NCBI RefSeq assembly: GCF_005930355.1
Contig: NZ_VDBO01000001.1
Coordinates: forward strand, 531,339 to 595,338
DNA: 64,000 nucleotides
Source: Paenibacillus sinopodophylli
GTDB taxonomy: Bacteria; Bacillota; Bacilli; Paenibacillales; Paenibacillaceae
Direction of reading: 5' to 3'
The notes under the pieces are model-generated. The model was not told the DNA's origin, searched no databases, and saw nothing but the letters and a program-made list of their open reading frames with translations. A program made the translations under genes and the position numbers. Shown here in pieces: positions 1 to 7,544 of the stretch; position 1 is the first letter of the stretch, and every line of letters starts with the position of its first letter.

Positions 1-1
1 T

Positions 2-70
2 GCCCGTACAGTACGCAAAGCTGCTGCGCCTATTTTAAAGCTCCTTTGCAATGAAATGAACACAGGATGA
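2..70 (+). CDS. Possible 3' end of an upstream gene (partial)
   Basis: Frame 2 is open from the window edge to a TGA at 68-70 and reads ARTVRKAAAPILKLLCNEMN then TG, a plausible amphipathic C-terminus. It is too short to assign to a family, and the other frames are not clearly worse, so this is only a candidate tail of a gene that starts outside the window. Confidence 0.3.
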   Translation, partial: ARTVRKAAAPILKLLCNEMNTG

Positions 71-156
71 CTGTTTATGTGGTACAATGATACGGGTAAA
101 AAAGTGAATCCGCTATTGTTGACTACGGTTTATAAATGAATGGAGATAAAAAGAAA

Positions 157-1716
157 ATGAGTTTGTTAACAGTTGAGCAATTATCGCATACGTTTGGCGA
201 TCGCGTTTTATTCCGAAACGTATCTTTCCGTTTGTTGGCGGGAGAACACGTTGGGCTTGTAGGAGCCAATGGTACAGGCAAATCAACGCTTATGAATATT
301 TTGACAGGCAAGCTGCTGAAGGATGAGGGCAAGGTGGAATGGACGCCTCGTGTTCGCTATGGCTACTTGGACCAACATACGAAGCTTGAGGCAGGCAAAA
401 CCATACGTGATGTACTCAAGGATGCTTTCCTTCCTATGTTGCTGCTGGAAGAGGAATTGAATAATATCGCTGCCCAAATGGGCGATGCTGATGCTGATAC
501 GCTTGATGCGCTGCTCGAACGCATGGGTGAAATCCAAGAGGAGCTTGAGATCGGCGATTTCTATCTCATTGATGTGAAAGTGGATGAGATGGCGAATGGA
601 TTAGGCCTTAATGCGATTGGACTGGACCGCGATGTTACGGCACTAAGCGGTGGTCAGCGGACAAAGGTACTGCTTGCTAAGCTGCTGCTGGAGAAACCAG
701 GCGTGCTGCTGCTCGATGAGCCTACGAACTATTTGGACGAAGAGCACATCAATTGGCTGACCAATTATTTGAAAAACTACCCGCACGCATTCGTTCTCAT
801 CTCTCATGAAACGGCCTTCATGAACCAGGTTGTCAACGTGATTTATCACCTTGAGTTCACGAAGATGACCCGCTACTCGGCTAATTACGATAAATTTCTA
901 GAGATGGCTGATTTGAACAAGGCTCAGCATATCGACGCGTACGAGAAACAGAAGGATTTCATCAAGAAACAGGAAGATTTCATTAATAAAAACAAAGCCC
1001 GTGCTTCTACTTCAGGCCGTGCCAAGAGTAGGGAAAAGCAGCTTGACCGTATAGACCGAATCGACAAGCCGGAGGAAGCGGCGAAGCCGACCTTTAACTT
1101 TAAGGAGTCGAGAACAAGCGGCAAAACCGTGTTCGAAGCAGAAGGCATGGTAATCGGCTACAACAAGCCGCTTCTGCCTGAAATGAGTATGCTCATTGAA
1201 CGAGGTGACAAAATAGCGATTGTTGGGTGCAATGGCGTCGGTAAGTCAACGCTTCTCCGCACAATATTAGGCGTTATTCCTCCTCTTGATGGTAAAACTT
1301 ATCTTGGCGATTATTTGAATCCAGCATACTTCGAGCAGGAAGCAAAGGCGCCTACGATGACTCCGCTTGAGGATGTATGGGATGAGTTCTCCTTCATGAC
1401 GCAAAGTGAAGTGCGGGGAGCACTTGCTAGATGCGGTCTGAAGAACGAGCACATTACTCGCGCCTTGAATCAATTGAGCGGTGGCGAGCAAGCGAAGGTT
1501 CGTCTGTGCAAGCTGATGATGCGTGACAGCAACTGGATTTTGTTTGATGAGCCTACGAACCATCTGGACGTCGTCGCCAAAGCAGAGCTTAAGCGTGCGT
1601 TGAAGGCATACAAAGGAACTGTTGTACTCGTTTCACATGAACCGGAATTTTATGAGGATTGGGTAACCAAAACGTGGGACGTGGAAGCTTGGTCTATGCA
1701 AAAGCAAGGCAGCTAA
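157..1716 (+). CDS. ABC-F family ATPase (YfmM/YbiT-like)
   Basis: Soluble protein of 519 residues with two ABC ATPase cassettes and no membrane segment, the layout of ABC-F ribosome-associated factors that act at the E site or rescue stalled ribosomes. Walker A motifs are GANGTGKST (about residue 36) and GCNGVGKST (about 355); signature motifs are LSGGQ (about 166) and LSGGE (about 440); Walker B boxes run into DEPTNYLD and DEPTNHLD. The charged linker (about 235-300), rich in K, R and E, matches the P-site tRNA interaction motif region. The start at 157 is preferred over an in-frame ATG at 136 because GGAGA (142-146) lies ten bases before it. Closest type known to me is Bacillus YfmM, which is nearly the same length. 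A role in antibiotic resistance cannot be read from the sequence. A weak -10 (TACAAT, 83-88) lies upstream. Confidence 0.93.
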   Translation: MSLLTVEQLSHTFGDRVLFRNVSFRLLAGEHVGLVGANGTGKSTLMNILTGKLLKDEGKVEWTPRVRYGYLDQHTKLEAGKTIRDVLKDAFLPMLLLEEELNNIAAQMGDADADTLDALLERMGEIQEELEIGDFYLIDVKVDEMANGLGLNAIGLDRDVTALSGGQRTKVLLAKLLLEKPGVLLLDEPTNYLDEEHINWLTNYLKNYPHAFVLISHETAFMNQVVNVIYHLEFTKMTRYSANYDKFLEMADLNKAQHIDAYEKQKDFIKKQEDFINKNKARASTSGRAKSREKQLDRIDRIDKPEEAAKPTFNFKESRTSGKTVFEAEGMVIGYNKPLLPEMSMLIERGDKIAIVGCNGVGKSTLLRTILGVIPPLDGKTYLGDYLNPAYFEQEAKAPTMTPLEDVWDEFSFMTQSEVRGALARCGLKNEHITRALNQLSGGEQAKVRLCKLMMRDSNWILFDEPTNHLDVVAKAELKRALKAYKGTVVLVSHEPEFYEDWVTKTWDVEAWSMQKQGS

Positions 1717-1738
1717 CGAACCGAAATGTAGTGTCAGC

Positions 1739-1805
1739 CTGTTGCTGAGCTCTACCGCATGTGTTGCGGTAATTGCCGGTCTACGCTTTCTGTAGATCGG
1801 CTTAC
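1739..1805 (+). terminator. Two hairpins downstream of the ABC-F gene
   Basis: Two short inverted repeats follow the stop codon: TACCGCA/TGCGGTA (about 1753-1771) and GCCGGTCTAC/GTAGATCGGC (about 1776-1802). Neither is followed by a T run, so termination is possible but weakly supported. Confidence 0.35.
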
Positions 1806-1834
1806 TTGCATTTGTGAAACGTCTTCATTATGAT
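1806..1834 (+). promoter_or_regulatory. Sigma-A-type promoter for the response regulator operon
   Basis: TTGCAT (1806-1811), a 17-base spacer and TATGAT (1829-1834) sit 86 bases before the response regulator start. Spacing is ideal and four to five of six bases match in each box. Confidence 0.5.
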
Positions 1835-1919
1835 AAATTTATCCGTACTTGCATAGAAAGCAGCTTGGACGGTTGAATGTAATCCATTATTTCTAATTGG
1901 AAGCAGGTGTACCGACAAC

Positions 1920-2618
1920 ATGAAAGAACGCATTCTAGTCGTAGAAGATGAAGCGGGTATATCCCGCATATTGCAGCTTGAATTAGAGCATGAGGGCTAT
2001 ACAGTTGGAACGGCTGCTGATGGTCGTACGGGTTATGAGATGGCATCAACGGGCGAGTGGGAGCTTGTGCTGCTTGATGTGATGCTTCCGGAAATGAGCG
2101 GTATCGAAGTGCTGCGGTTGCTGCGTCAGGCAGGCAATCCTGTACCTATTATATTATTAACGGCCCGTGACACGGTACCCGATAAGGTAAGCGGATTTGA
2201 GCATGGCGCCAACGATTATATTACGAAACCGTTCGCCATGGAGGAATTGCTGGCACGTGTACGCAATATTTTGCGAATATTCCAGCAATATCCGAAGGAA
2301 GCAGAAGGCTCAGATATGATCAAGGTCGGTGATCTGACGATTGAACTGCGCACTCGCAAAGTCTATCGCAAGGATATACTGATCGAATTGACGCCGCGTG
2401 AATTTGAACTGCTCGTGTATTTGGTTGAGAACAAAAATGATGAAAAATCACGTGAGGATATTTTATCTGAGGTATGGGGCTATGATTTCATTGGTGAGAC
2501 CAATTTAGTAGATGTTTATATTCGATATTTGCGTCAAAAGCTGGATAAGGGGTATCGGCATAAGCTTATTCACACCGTTCGTGGTGTAGGGTATATGGTT
2601 AAGGAGCCGGATGCATGA
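1920..2618 (+). CDS. OmpR/PhoB-family response regulator
   Basis: Two-component response regulator of 232 residues. The N-terminal receiver starts with ILVVEDEAG (acidic pair), has the phosphorylatable Asp in LLLDVMLPEMSG (about residue 53), Thr in LLTARD and the conserved Lys in ITKPF. The C-terminal half (about 135-230) is a winged-helix Trans_reg_C domain with LTPREFELL and the closing HTVRGVGYM signature. It overlaps the next gene by four bases (ATGA), so it is translationally coupled to its cognate kinase. ArlR/CssR-like in type; the signal is not evident from sequence. Confidence 0.95.
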   Translation: MKERILVVEDEAGISRILQLELEHEGYTVGTAADGRTGYEMASTGEWELVLLDVMLPEMSGIEVLRLLRQAGNPVPIILLTARDTVPDKVSGFEHGANDYITKPFAMEELLARVRNILRIFQQYPKEAEGSDMIKVGDLTIELRTRKVYRKDILIELTPREFELLVYLVENKNDEKSREDILSEVWGYDFIGETNLVDVYIRYLRQKLDKGYRHKLIHTVRGVGYMVKEPDA

Positions 2619-3973
2619 CACTACGCAAACGGTTCACGCTTTTTACAATTTTTTGGCTTATATTTATCTTGATTCTCTTTAATATATTCGTATATTTCTA
2701 CGTGATCAAAATCACGACAGAAAGTGAAGAAGAGGTCATTGCGAACAAGGTAAATATCATGCTGGAGAACCCCCGAATTCAGAGCGGCCGCGGGCTTAAT
2801 TATCCAGAGCTGCTCAACGAATACTATAACGTAAACGAAATGATTCGGATTATTGCGCCTAATAACAGAGTCGTTAATATTACAGGCTCAGATGAGCTAC
2901 TACAGGAGCTGCCTGCTACCTTCGAAACACATCACCACACCGGCATGATTATGAAGGGCGGCGAGCGCATTCTTTTTATGAGAGTGCCGCTCTATGATGG
3001 CAACCGTGTCATTGCGATGCTTGAGATCAACAGAATCTTGGACGAGCTGGATAATTATTTGCAAGTGCTGGTTGCAGCTCTCAGCGTAACCAGTGGAGGG
3101 GCTATCCTATTCGCGATATTCGGAACCTACTGGTTCACCTCTAGGCTAACGGCGCCAATTCAGCAGATGGTCAATACGATGAGAGAAATTGATCGCAGCG
3201 GCAAGCTTAGACAAATTGAACTGAGCAACCGCGAGGAATCAGCTGAATTGCTGCAGCTTGTCCGTGCGTTCAATCAGATGATTGAACGATTGGACCGAAC
3301 CTTCGCTAAGCAAAAGCAGTTCGTAGCAGATGCGTCGCATGAGCTCAAAACGCCGCTTACTGTTATAAGCAGCTATGCTGGCATGCTAAAGCGTTGGGGA
3401 CGCGATGACGTGAATTTGCGCGATGAAGCGATTGAGGCGATTGATAAGGAAGCAAATCGGTTGCAGAATTTGACGAAGTCCATGCTGATGCTGGCTGAAG
3501 CAGAACAAGAGGATTGGCTTAGACAAGAACTCTTTGACGTTGTTCAAGTCGTTGATGAGCTTGCGACGATGCTTCAGACGACATTCGGTAGACCGATCAG
3601 AGTGAAAGCGATGTCCAAAGTCGTTCGTATGGTAGGGGATAAGGACAAGATTAGGCAGCTGCTTGTTATTCTACTGGACAATGCAATCAAATATTCGAAG
3701 GAACCGATCGATATTACAATTACACTCGTCAGAAACATTGTGAAAATCGAGGTTAAAGATAAAGGGATGGGTATTCCAGAGAACGAAATTCCCCATCTAT
3801 TTGAGCGTTTCTACCGTGTAGACGGTGCAAGGAGCCGGGCAACCGGCGGCGTCGGGTTAGGGCTCTCAATTGCTAAGCGAATCATTGATTTGCATGAGGG
3901 TAAGGTTGATGTATTCAGCTTGCCAGACTTAGGTACGACCATCACGCTTCAATTCAAACAGCGTAAATCATAA
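2615..3973 (+). CDS. Membrane sensor histidine kinase (ArlS-like)
   Basis: Histidine kinase of 452 residues, partner of the regulator just upstream. Two membrane segments (about residues 10-32 and 148-170) enclose a roughly 115-residue extracellular sensor region. A HAMP domain follows (about 170-225), then HisKA with the phospho-acceptor His in DASHELKTPL (about residue 244) and HATPase_c with N box (LLVILLDNAIKYS), G1 (DKGMGIP), F (FERFYR) and G2 (GGVGLGLSIAK) boxes. Everything needed for autophosphorylation is present. The four-base overlap with the regulator and the 23-base gap to the nitrilase-family gene suggest one transcript to about 7004. Confidence 0.94.
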   Translation: MTLRKRFTLFTIFWLIFILILFNIFVYFYVIKITTESEEEVIANKVNIMLENPRIQSGRGLNYPELLNEYYNVNEMIRIIAPNNRVVNITGSDELLQELPATFETHHHTGMIMKGGERILFMRVPLYDGNRVIAMLEINRILDELDNYLQVLVAALSVTSGGAILFAIFGTYWFTSRLTAPIQQMVNTMREIDRSGKLRQIELSNREESAELLQLVRAFNQMIERLDRTFAKQKQFVADASHELKTPLTVISSYAGMLKRWGRDDVNLRDEAIEAIDKEANRLQNLTKSMLMLAEAEQEDWLRQELFDVVQVVDELATMLQTTFGRPIRVKAMSKVVRMVGDKDKIRQLLVILLDNAIKYSKEPIDITITLVRNIVKIEVKDKGMGIPENEIPHLFERFYRVDGARSRATGGVGLGLSIAKRIIDLHEGKVDVFSLPDLGTTITLQFKQRKS

Positions 3974-3996
3974 CCGTGAAAGGAGACTTAGGCTTC

Positions 3997-4857
3997 ATGA
4001 AATACCGTACAGCAGCCGTACAATATAAGCTTGCTGATATTGATACCTTTGATCAATTCGCCGAGCAGGTGACGCATTACGTGCGTAACGCCTCTGAATA
4101 TGGCGTTCAGTTTCTATTATTCCCTGAGTTTCTGACAACGCAATTAATGTCAATTGGGGATGAGCAGGGAAATGCGCTTACGATTGACCGTCTTCCAGAG
4201 TTCACAGATAGCTATCTGGATTTGTTCCGGACACTAGCGAGCGAATATTCCTTATATATCGTAGGCGGAACTCATGTTATTAAGACGGATGACGGAAGCT
4301 TGCGCAATGCAGCCCATCTCTTTCATCCAAACGGCAAGATTGATGTCCAGCATAAAATTCATATTACACCTTCTGAAGTAGAAGGATGGAATATGTCTGC
4401 GGGTGAAGGTCTTGAGGTGTTTGAGACTGAATATGGCATGATTGCGATGTTAACTTGCTATGATATTGAGTTCCCTGAGATCGTCCGTATGGCGCGTGCA
4501 AAAGGTGCTGACGTCATATTCTGTCCTTCCTGTACCGATGACAGGCATGGCTTCTATCGGGTCAGATATTGTTGTCATGCAAGAGCTGTGGAGAATCAAA
4601 TCTACATCGTAACGACAGGTACAGTAGGCTCGCTGCGCAAAGTGGATCTGATGCGCGCTAACTTTGGACAGGCTGCTATAATCGCACCTAATGATATTCC
4701 GTTTCCACCCGCAGGCATCTTGAGCGAAGGAATTATTAATGATGATATGCTCGTTGTTGCGGACCTGGATTTGGCGCTCCTTGAAGATGTAAGGGCTAGA
4801 GGCTCGGTGACAACCTGGCGTGATCGCCGCACAGATCTGTATCCAGATTGGCAGTAG
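3997..4857 (+). CDS. Carbon-nitrogen hydrolase (nitrilase superfamily)
   Basis: Amidohydrolase of 286 residues with the complete nitrilase triad: Glu in LLFPEFL (about residue 44), Lys in HKIHITPSE (about 119) and Cys in MLTCYDIEFPE (about 154). Such enzymes cleave C-N bonds of small amides; the substrate is unknown. AGGAG at 3981-3985 supports this ATG over an in-frame GTG at 3976. In Bacillus YhcX, as I recall it, this domain is fused behind a GNAT domain in one protein of about 513 residues. Here the hydrolase and the matching GNAT are separate genes and in the opposite order (see 4885-5544). Confidence 0.92.
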   Translation: MKYRTAAVQYKLADIDTFDQFAEQVTHYVRNASEYGVQFLLFPEFLTTQLMSIGDEQGNALTIDRLPEFTDSYLDLFRTLASEYSLYIVGGTHVIKTDDGSLRNAAHLFHPNGKIDVQHKIHITPSEVEGWNMSAGEGLEVFETEYGMIAMLTCYDIEFPEIVRMARAKGADVIFCPSCTDDRHGFYRVRYCCHARAVENQIYIVTTGTVGSLRKVDLMRANFGQAAIIAPNDIPFPPAGILSEGIINDDMLVVADLDLALLEDVRARGSVTTWRDRRTDLYPDWQ

Positions 4858-4884
4858 AACGACCATGCAGAGAGGCGGGCAGCG

Positions 4885-5544
4885 ATGCGCAAAGAGCTCT
4901 ATTTGATTGCTGAAGGGAAGCCGGTAAAATCGATTATCCGCAATTATAATCAGACAGATTTTGATGCCATGATTGATGTACAGCGTGATAGCTTCCCGCC
5001 ACCATATCCATCTGAGCTATGGTGGAATAAGGAGCAGCTGCTGGAGCATATATCTCGTTTCCATGCAGGCGCCTTATGTGCAGAAGTTGACGGCCGATTG
5101 ATTGGCTCTATGACAGGCTTGCTCGTGAACCTGGCAGATTACAGCCACGCTCATGACTGGAATACGATTGCAGACAGCGGATATATCCGCAATCATAATC
5201 CAAGCGGAGACACACTCTATGTCGTTGATATTTGCGTCATTCCTGAATACCGCAAATCGGGCATAGGCAAATGGCTTATGCAATCCATGTATGAGACCGT
5301 TGTACATCTGGGGCTGAAACGGCTGCTTGGCGGAGGGCGAATGCCTGGCTATGGAGCAAAAGCTCATGAAATGACACCAGAAACCTACTTGGATCAAGTA
5401 ATAGCAGGTGAGCTGAAGGATCCGGTCATTTCCTTCCTGCTTAGATGCGGCCGAATGCCTGTAGGTGTTGCTCGCCATTATTTAGACGATGAGGAATCGA
5501 ATAACTGTGCAGCCATCATGGAGTGGCGCAATCCATTTAATTAG
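4885..5544 (+). CDS. GNAT acetyltransferase (YhcX N-terminal-domain type)
   Basis: Protein of 219 residues with a GNAT core: IPEYRKSGIGKWLMQ (about 122-136) is the acetyl-CoA pyrophosphate-binding loop (R-x-x-G-x-G/A pattern). The C-terminal part, including a PVISFLLRCGRMPVG stretch and a DDEESNNCAAIMEWRNPF tail, matches what I know of the GNAT half of YhcX-type GNAT-nitrilase fusions rather than a generic acetyltransferase. It follows the nitrilase gene by 27 bases. The two products probably act on the same substrate or as one complex; this is inferred from the fusion seen elsewhere. Confidence 0.85.
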   Translation: MRKELYLIAEGKPVKSIIRNYNQTDFDAMIDVQRDSFPPPYPSELWWNKEQLLEHISRFHAGALCAEVDGRLIGSMTGLLVNLADYSHAHDWNTIADSGYIRNHNPSGDTLYVVDICVIPEYRKSGIGKWLMQSMYETVVHLGLKRLLGGGRMPGYGAKAHEMTPETYLDQVIAGELKDPVISFLLRCGRMPVGVARHYLDDEESNNCAAIMEWRNPFN

Positions 5545-5556
5545 AGGAGATGTTTT

Positions 5557-6231
5557 ATGCTTATTTATCATCGTATTAGCAGTATTGAAGATCCCCATTT
5601 TGGAGCACTACATAAACTTTTGCAATCCATTTTCCCGCCGGAGGAAGTTCTAGCCTACGAGCTGTGGAGAGAACCTCTTGAAGATCCGTCCATTCATGTA
5701 TATGTTGCGATTCATGAAGGCGAGGTTGTAGGATCAACGGAATATCGTTATTATCCACAACTGCGAGTGGCTATGACTGATTTTACGATTATTGGAAAAC
5801 CTTCCCTTGGCATTGGACGTTTCTTGCTGAGAAATAGAGAACGTGATTTAGAGAAGCTTGCTTTGCAATCGGGAACGGTACCTATTGGTATGTTTGCAGA
5901 AGTATATGACCCTTATCGTGCGGAAGAGCATGCTTTTGGCGGTGTATCACCGATGAATCCGTATGTCCGTCGTGAAGTGCTGTCGCATATCGGCTATAAG
6001 CGTATCGACATTCGTTATGTGCATCCGTCATGGGATCATGAAGGCCAAGCGGTTGCGGAGCTTGATCTATGTTTCCTGCCTAAGGATGAAGAGCTTTCAA
6101 CCATCGATAGTGCACTTGTAGCCGAGTTTCTAGAGGGATATTATTCGGCTTTGCCGAATAAACCTGCTGAATGGCTGCAAATGATGGAACAAATTCGTTA
6201 TATTCCTTCCCTGCAGTTGCATCCCCTATGA
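5557..6231 (+). CDS. GNAT-like acetyltransferase
   Basis: Protein of 224 residues, starting 12 bases after the previous gene with GGAGA as ribosome site. It has the GNAT beta-strand pattern (VYVAIHEGEVVGSTEYRYY) followed by a glycine-rich GKPSLGIGRFLLRNRER loop (about 88-104) that fits acetyl-CoA binding. The C-terminal third is an extension with no motif I recognise. The stop overlaps the next start (ATGA), so it is coupled to the PhnP-like gene. Substrate unknown. Confidence 0.75.
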   Translation: MLIYHRISSIEDPHFGALHKLLQSIFPPEEVLAYELWREPLEDPSIHVYVAIHEGEVVGSTEYRYYPQLRVAMTDFTIIGKPSLGIGRFLLRNRERDLEKLALQSGTVPIGMFAEVYDPYRAEEHAFGGVSPMNPYVRREVLSHIGYKRIDIRYVHPSWDHEGQAVAELDLCFLPKDEELSTIDSALVAEFLEGYYSALPNKPAEWLQMMEQIRYIPSLQLHPL

Positions 6232-7004
6232 CTCGACTTATTTTCAGAGGAACAGGAGACTCCATGGGTGTCCCCAGGCTTTACTGCGATTGTGGAGTAT
6301 GTACAGAAGCACGAGATACCGGTATGAACCGTCGACTGCGATCCTCATTACATATTTGGGATGAGGAAGCGGGTCATATATGGATTGATTGCGGTCCGGA
6401 TTTCGGTGAACAACTGGAAGCGGCCAAGCTGCGGGAAATCGATACATTACTCATTACCCACGCGCACTTTGATCATATTGGCGGCTTGGTTGAGTGGGCG
6501 GACGCTTGCCGCTGGCAGCAGAAAAAAGGGATAGCTTATGCGCCTACTGAGGTTATTCCCGAAATTCTGGCACGGTTTCCGTGGCTTAGCAGCCATATTG
6601 ATTTTCGTGCCTTCGATGAATCGATTAAACTCGGGAAGTGGAAGGTATTCAGTTGGCGAGTGCATCATGGGAAGAATGGCTATGCCTATGCCTTTCGGTT
6701 CGAGCACTTGGAAACGGGATGTAAATGGGTTTATTGCTCTGATTCCATTGGTCTGACTGGCGAGCAGCAGAAGCCGCTTGTTGATCTGGATCTTCTCGTG
6801 CTCGGAACGAGCTTCTATCATGAGCCGTTCGCCTATGAAACGAGATCCGTATATGATGTGCTTGAAGCCCTAGAGCTGATTCATAAGTGGAAACCGAAAC
6901 AAACAGTGCTTACGCATATGTCTCATGATATTGATTTGCGTAAGCAATATGGTCTGCCAGAGCAGGTAGTACTTGCTGTTGCCGGTATGACTATTGAAAT
7001 GTAA
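6228..7004 (+). CDS. PhnP-like metallo-beta-lactamase-fold phosphodiesterase
   Basis: Protein of 258 residues. The N-terminus has the family motif GTGDSMGVP followed by a C-x-C-x-x-C cluster (CDCGVC, about residues 18-23), as in PhnP, where these cysteines bind a structural zinc. The metal-binding HAHFDHIGG motif (about residue 83) and a distal LTHMSHDID complete the metallo-beta-lactamase core. PhnP hydrolyses cyclic phosphodiesters, including the cyclic ribosyl phosphate of phosphonate degradation, but no other phn enzymes are nearby, so another nucleotide or sugar cyclic phosphate is equally possible. ATG at 6228 overlaps the upstream stop by four bases; longer in-frame starts would lie inside the upstream gene. 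Confidence 0.88.
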   Translation: MTRLIFRGTGDSMGVPRLYCDCGVCTEARDTGMNRRLRSSLHIWDEEAGHIWIDCGPDFGEQLEAAKLREIDTLLITHAHFDHIGGLVEWADACRWQQKKGIAYAPTEVIPEILARFPWLSSHIDFRAFDESIKLGKWKVFSWRVHHGKNGYAYAFRFEHLETGCKWVYCSDSIGLTGEQQKPLVDLDLLVLGTSFYHEPFAYETRSVYDVLEALELIHKWKPKQTVLTHMSHDIDLRKQYGLPEQVVLAVAGMTIEM

Positions 7005-7029
7005 GAGCTGAATGACAAAGAGGAATGAC

Positions 7030-7059
7030 TTGACAATAAGCTTATCTTTTTTGTACAGT
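7030..7059 (+). promoter_or_regulatory. Strong sigma-A promoter for an unidentified RNA
   Basis: A perfect TTGACA (7030-7035), an 18-base spacer and TACAGT (7054-7059) predict a transcript starting near 7066. The nearest gene is almost 500 bases away with two terminators between. Confidence 0.6.
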
Positions 7060-7065
7060 GATGAA

Positions 7066-7308
7066 GTAACTTTATTTGGAATGTGATTATGCTTAAAGGG
7101 GAAATCTTAATGTTTGCTGGTGTCTTTAACTCATAAATTGGATATGGTCAGATGACTGATGGTCTTGCAGCTATTGCAAGGTGCAAATTGCGCCATGCAG
7201 CAAGGCTCTATTTCGTGATCTGGCGCCAAGAGTTAAGGACATGAGGATTTCCGCCTGTAGCATTGCGACAGCGGCCCAATCACCGTGCTCTCGGAGCACG
7301 GTTTTTTT
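7066..7308 (+). ncRNA. Putative rod-shaped structured RNA of about 240 nt
   Basis: This gene-free stretch folds by eye into a nested rod: 7100-7112 with 7240-7252 (13 pairs, one mismatch), 7123-7132 with 7230-7239 (10 pairs), 7147-7153 with 7218-7224 (7 pairs), 7162-7168 with 7200-7206 (7 pairs) and an apical hairpin 7180-7184/7190-7194. Between the first two stems is a one-sided ten-base bubble; later stems are separated by internal loops. A further hairpin lies at about 7251-7274. The RNA ends at an intrinsic terminator (7283-7308) and begins at a strong promoter. A long rod with internal bubbles resembles 6S RNA in outline, but I do not recognise its sequence. I saw no T-box, SAM, TPP, FMN or M-box motif. 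Confidence 0.45.
7283..7308 (+). terminator. Intrinsic terminator of the structured RNA
   Basis: CCGTGCTC/GAGCACGG is a perfect 8-bp stem with a three-base loop (TCG), followed by seven T. Confidence 0.85.
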
Positions 7309-7309
7309 A

Positions 7310-7354
7310 TACCCGTTTCTATGTTGACGATTCTGTTAACGATGGAAGCGGGTA
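7310..7354 (+). repeat. Long hairpin between two terminators
   Basis: 7310-7328 pairs with 7335-7354 across a six-base loop. The arms begin TACCCG and end CGGGTA, and about 17 pairs form with two mismatches and one bulge. It overlaps the T run of the first terminator, so it could be an anti-terminator or part of a second RNA. Confidence 0.5.
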
Positions 7355-7374
7355 TTAAGGGCAAAAGTCGAACA

Positions 7375-7418
7375 AGACAGGAATGGAACGCGCCCGCGTT
7401 CTGTTCCTGTCTTTTTTT
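7375..7418 (+). terminator. Second intrinsic terminator before the MutS2-like gene
   Basis: AGACAGGAA/TTCCTGTCT with an inner GAACGC/GCGTTC stem, separated by a TG/TG mismatch, is followed by a T run. It should shield the MutS2-like gene from upstream transcription or act as an attenuator. Confidence 0.85.
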
Positions 7419-7544
7419 ACGTACAGGAAAGGATATGAGTTTACACTTCCTTTCACTATACGTCTACGCGAAACGTGAGAATAGCCGTCAGAGGGCGGCT
7501 TAAGCCGTTAAGCTTAATACCCAAAATTAGAGGAGGTATTTCAA

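Noticed and set aside
3976..3996. GTG start adding seven residues to the nitrilase-family protein
   Set aside because: The AGGAG ribosome site lies inside this extension and serves ATG 3997.
6228..7004. Phosphonate degradation cluster
   Set aside because: PhnP-like and PhnC-like genes exist in the window but about 20 kb apart, and no C-P lyase subunit was seen.
7060..7544. T-box or metabolite riboswitch controlling the MutS2-like gene
   Set aside because: The T-box sequence and the core motifs of SAM, TPP, FMN, lysine, glycine and M-box riboswitches were looked for and not found. Two terminators separate the RNA from the gene.
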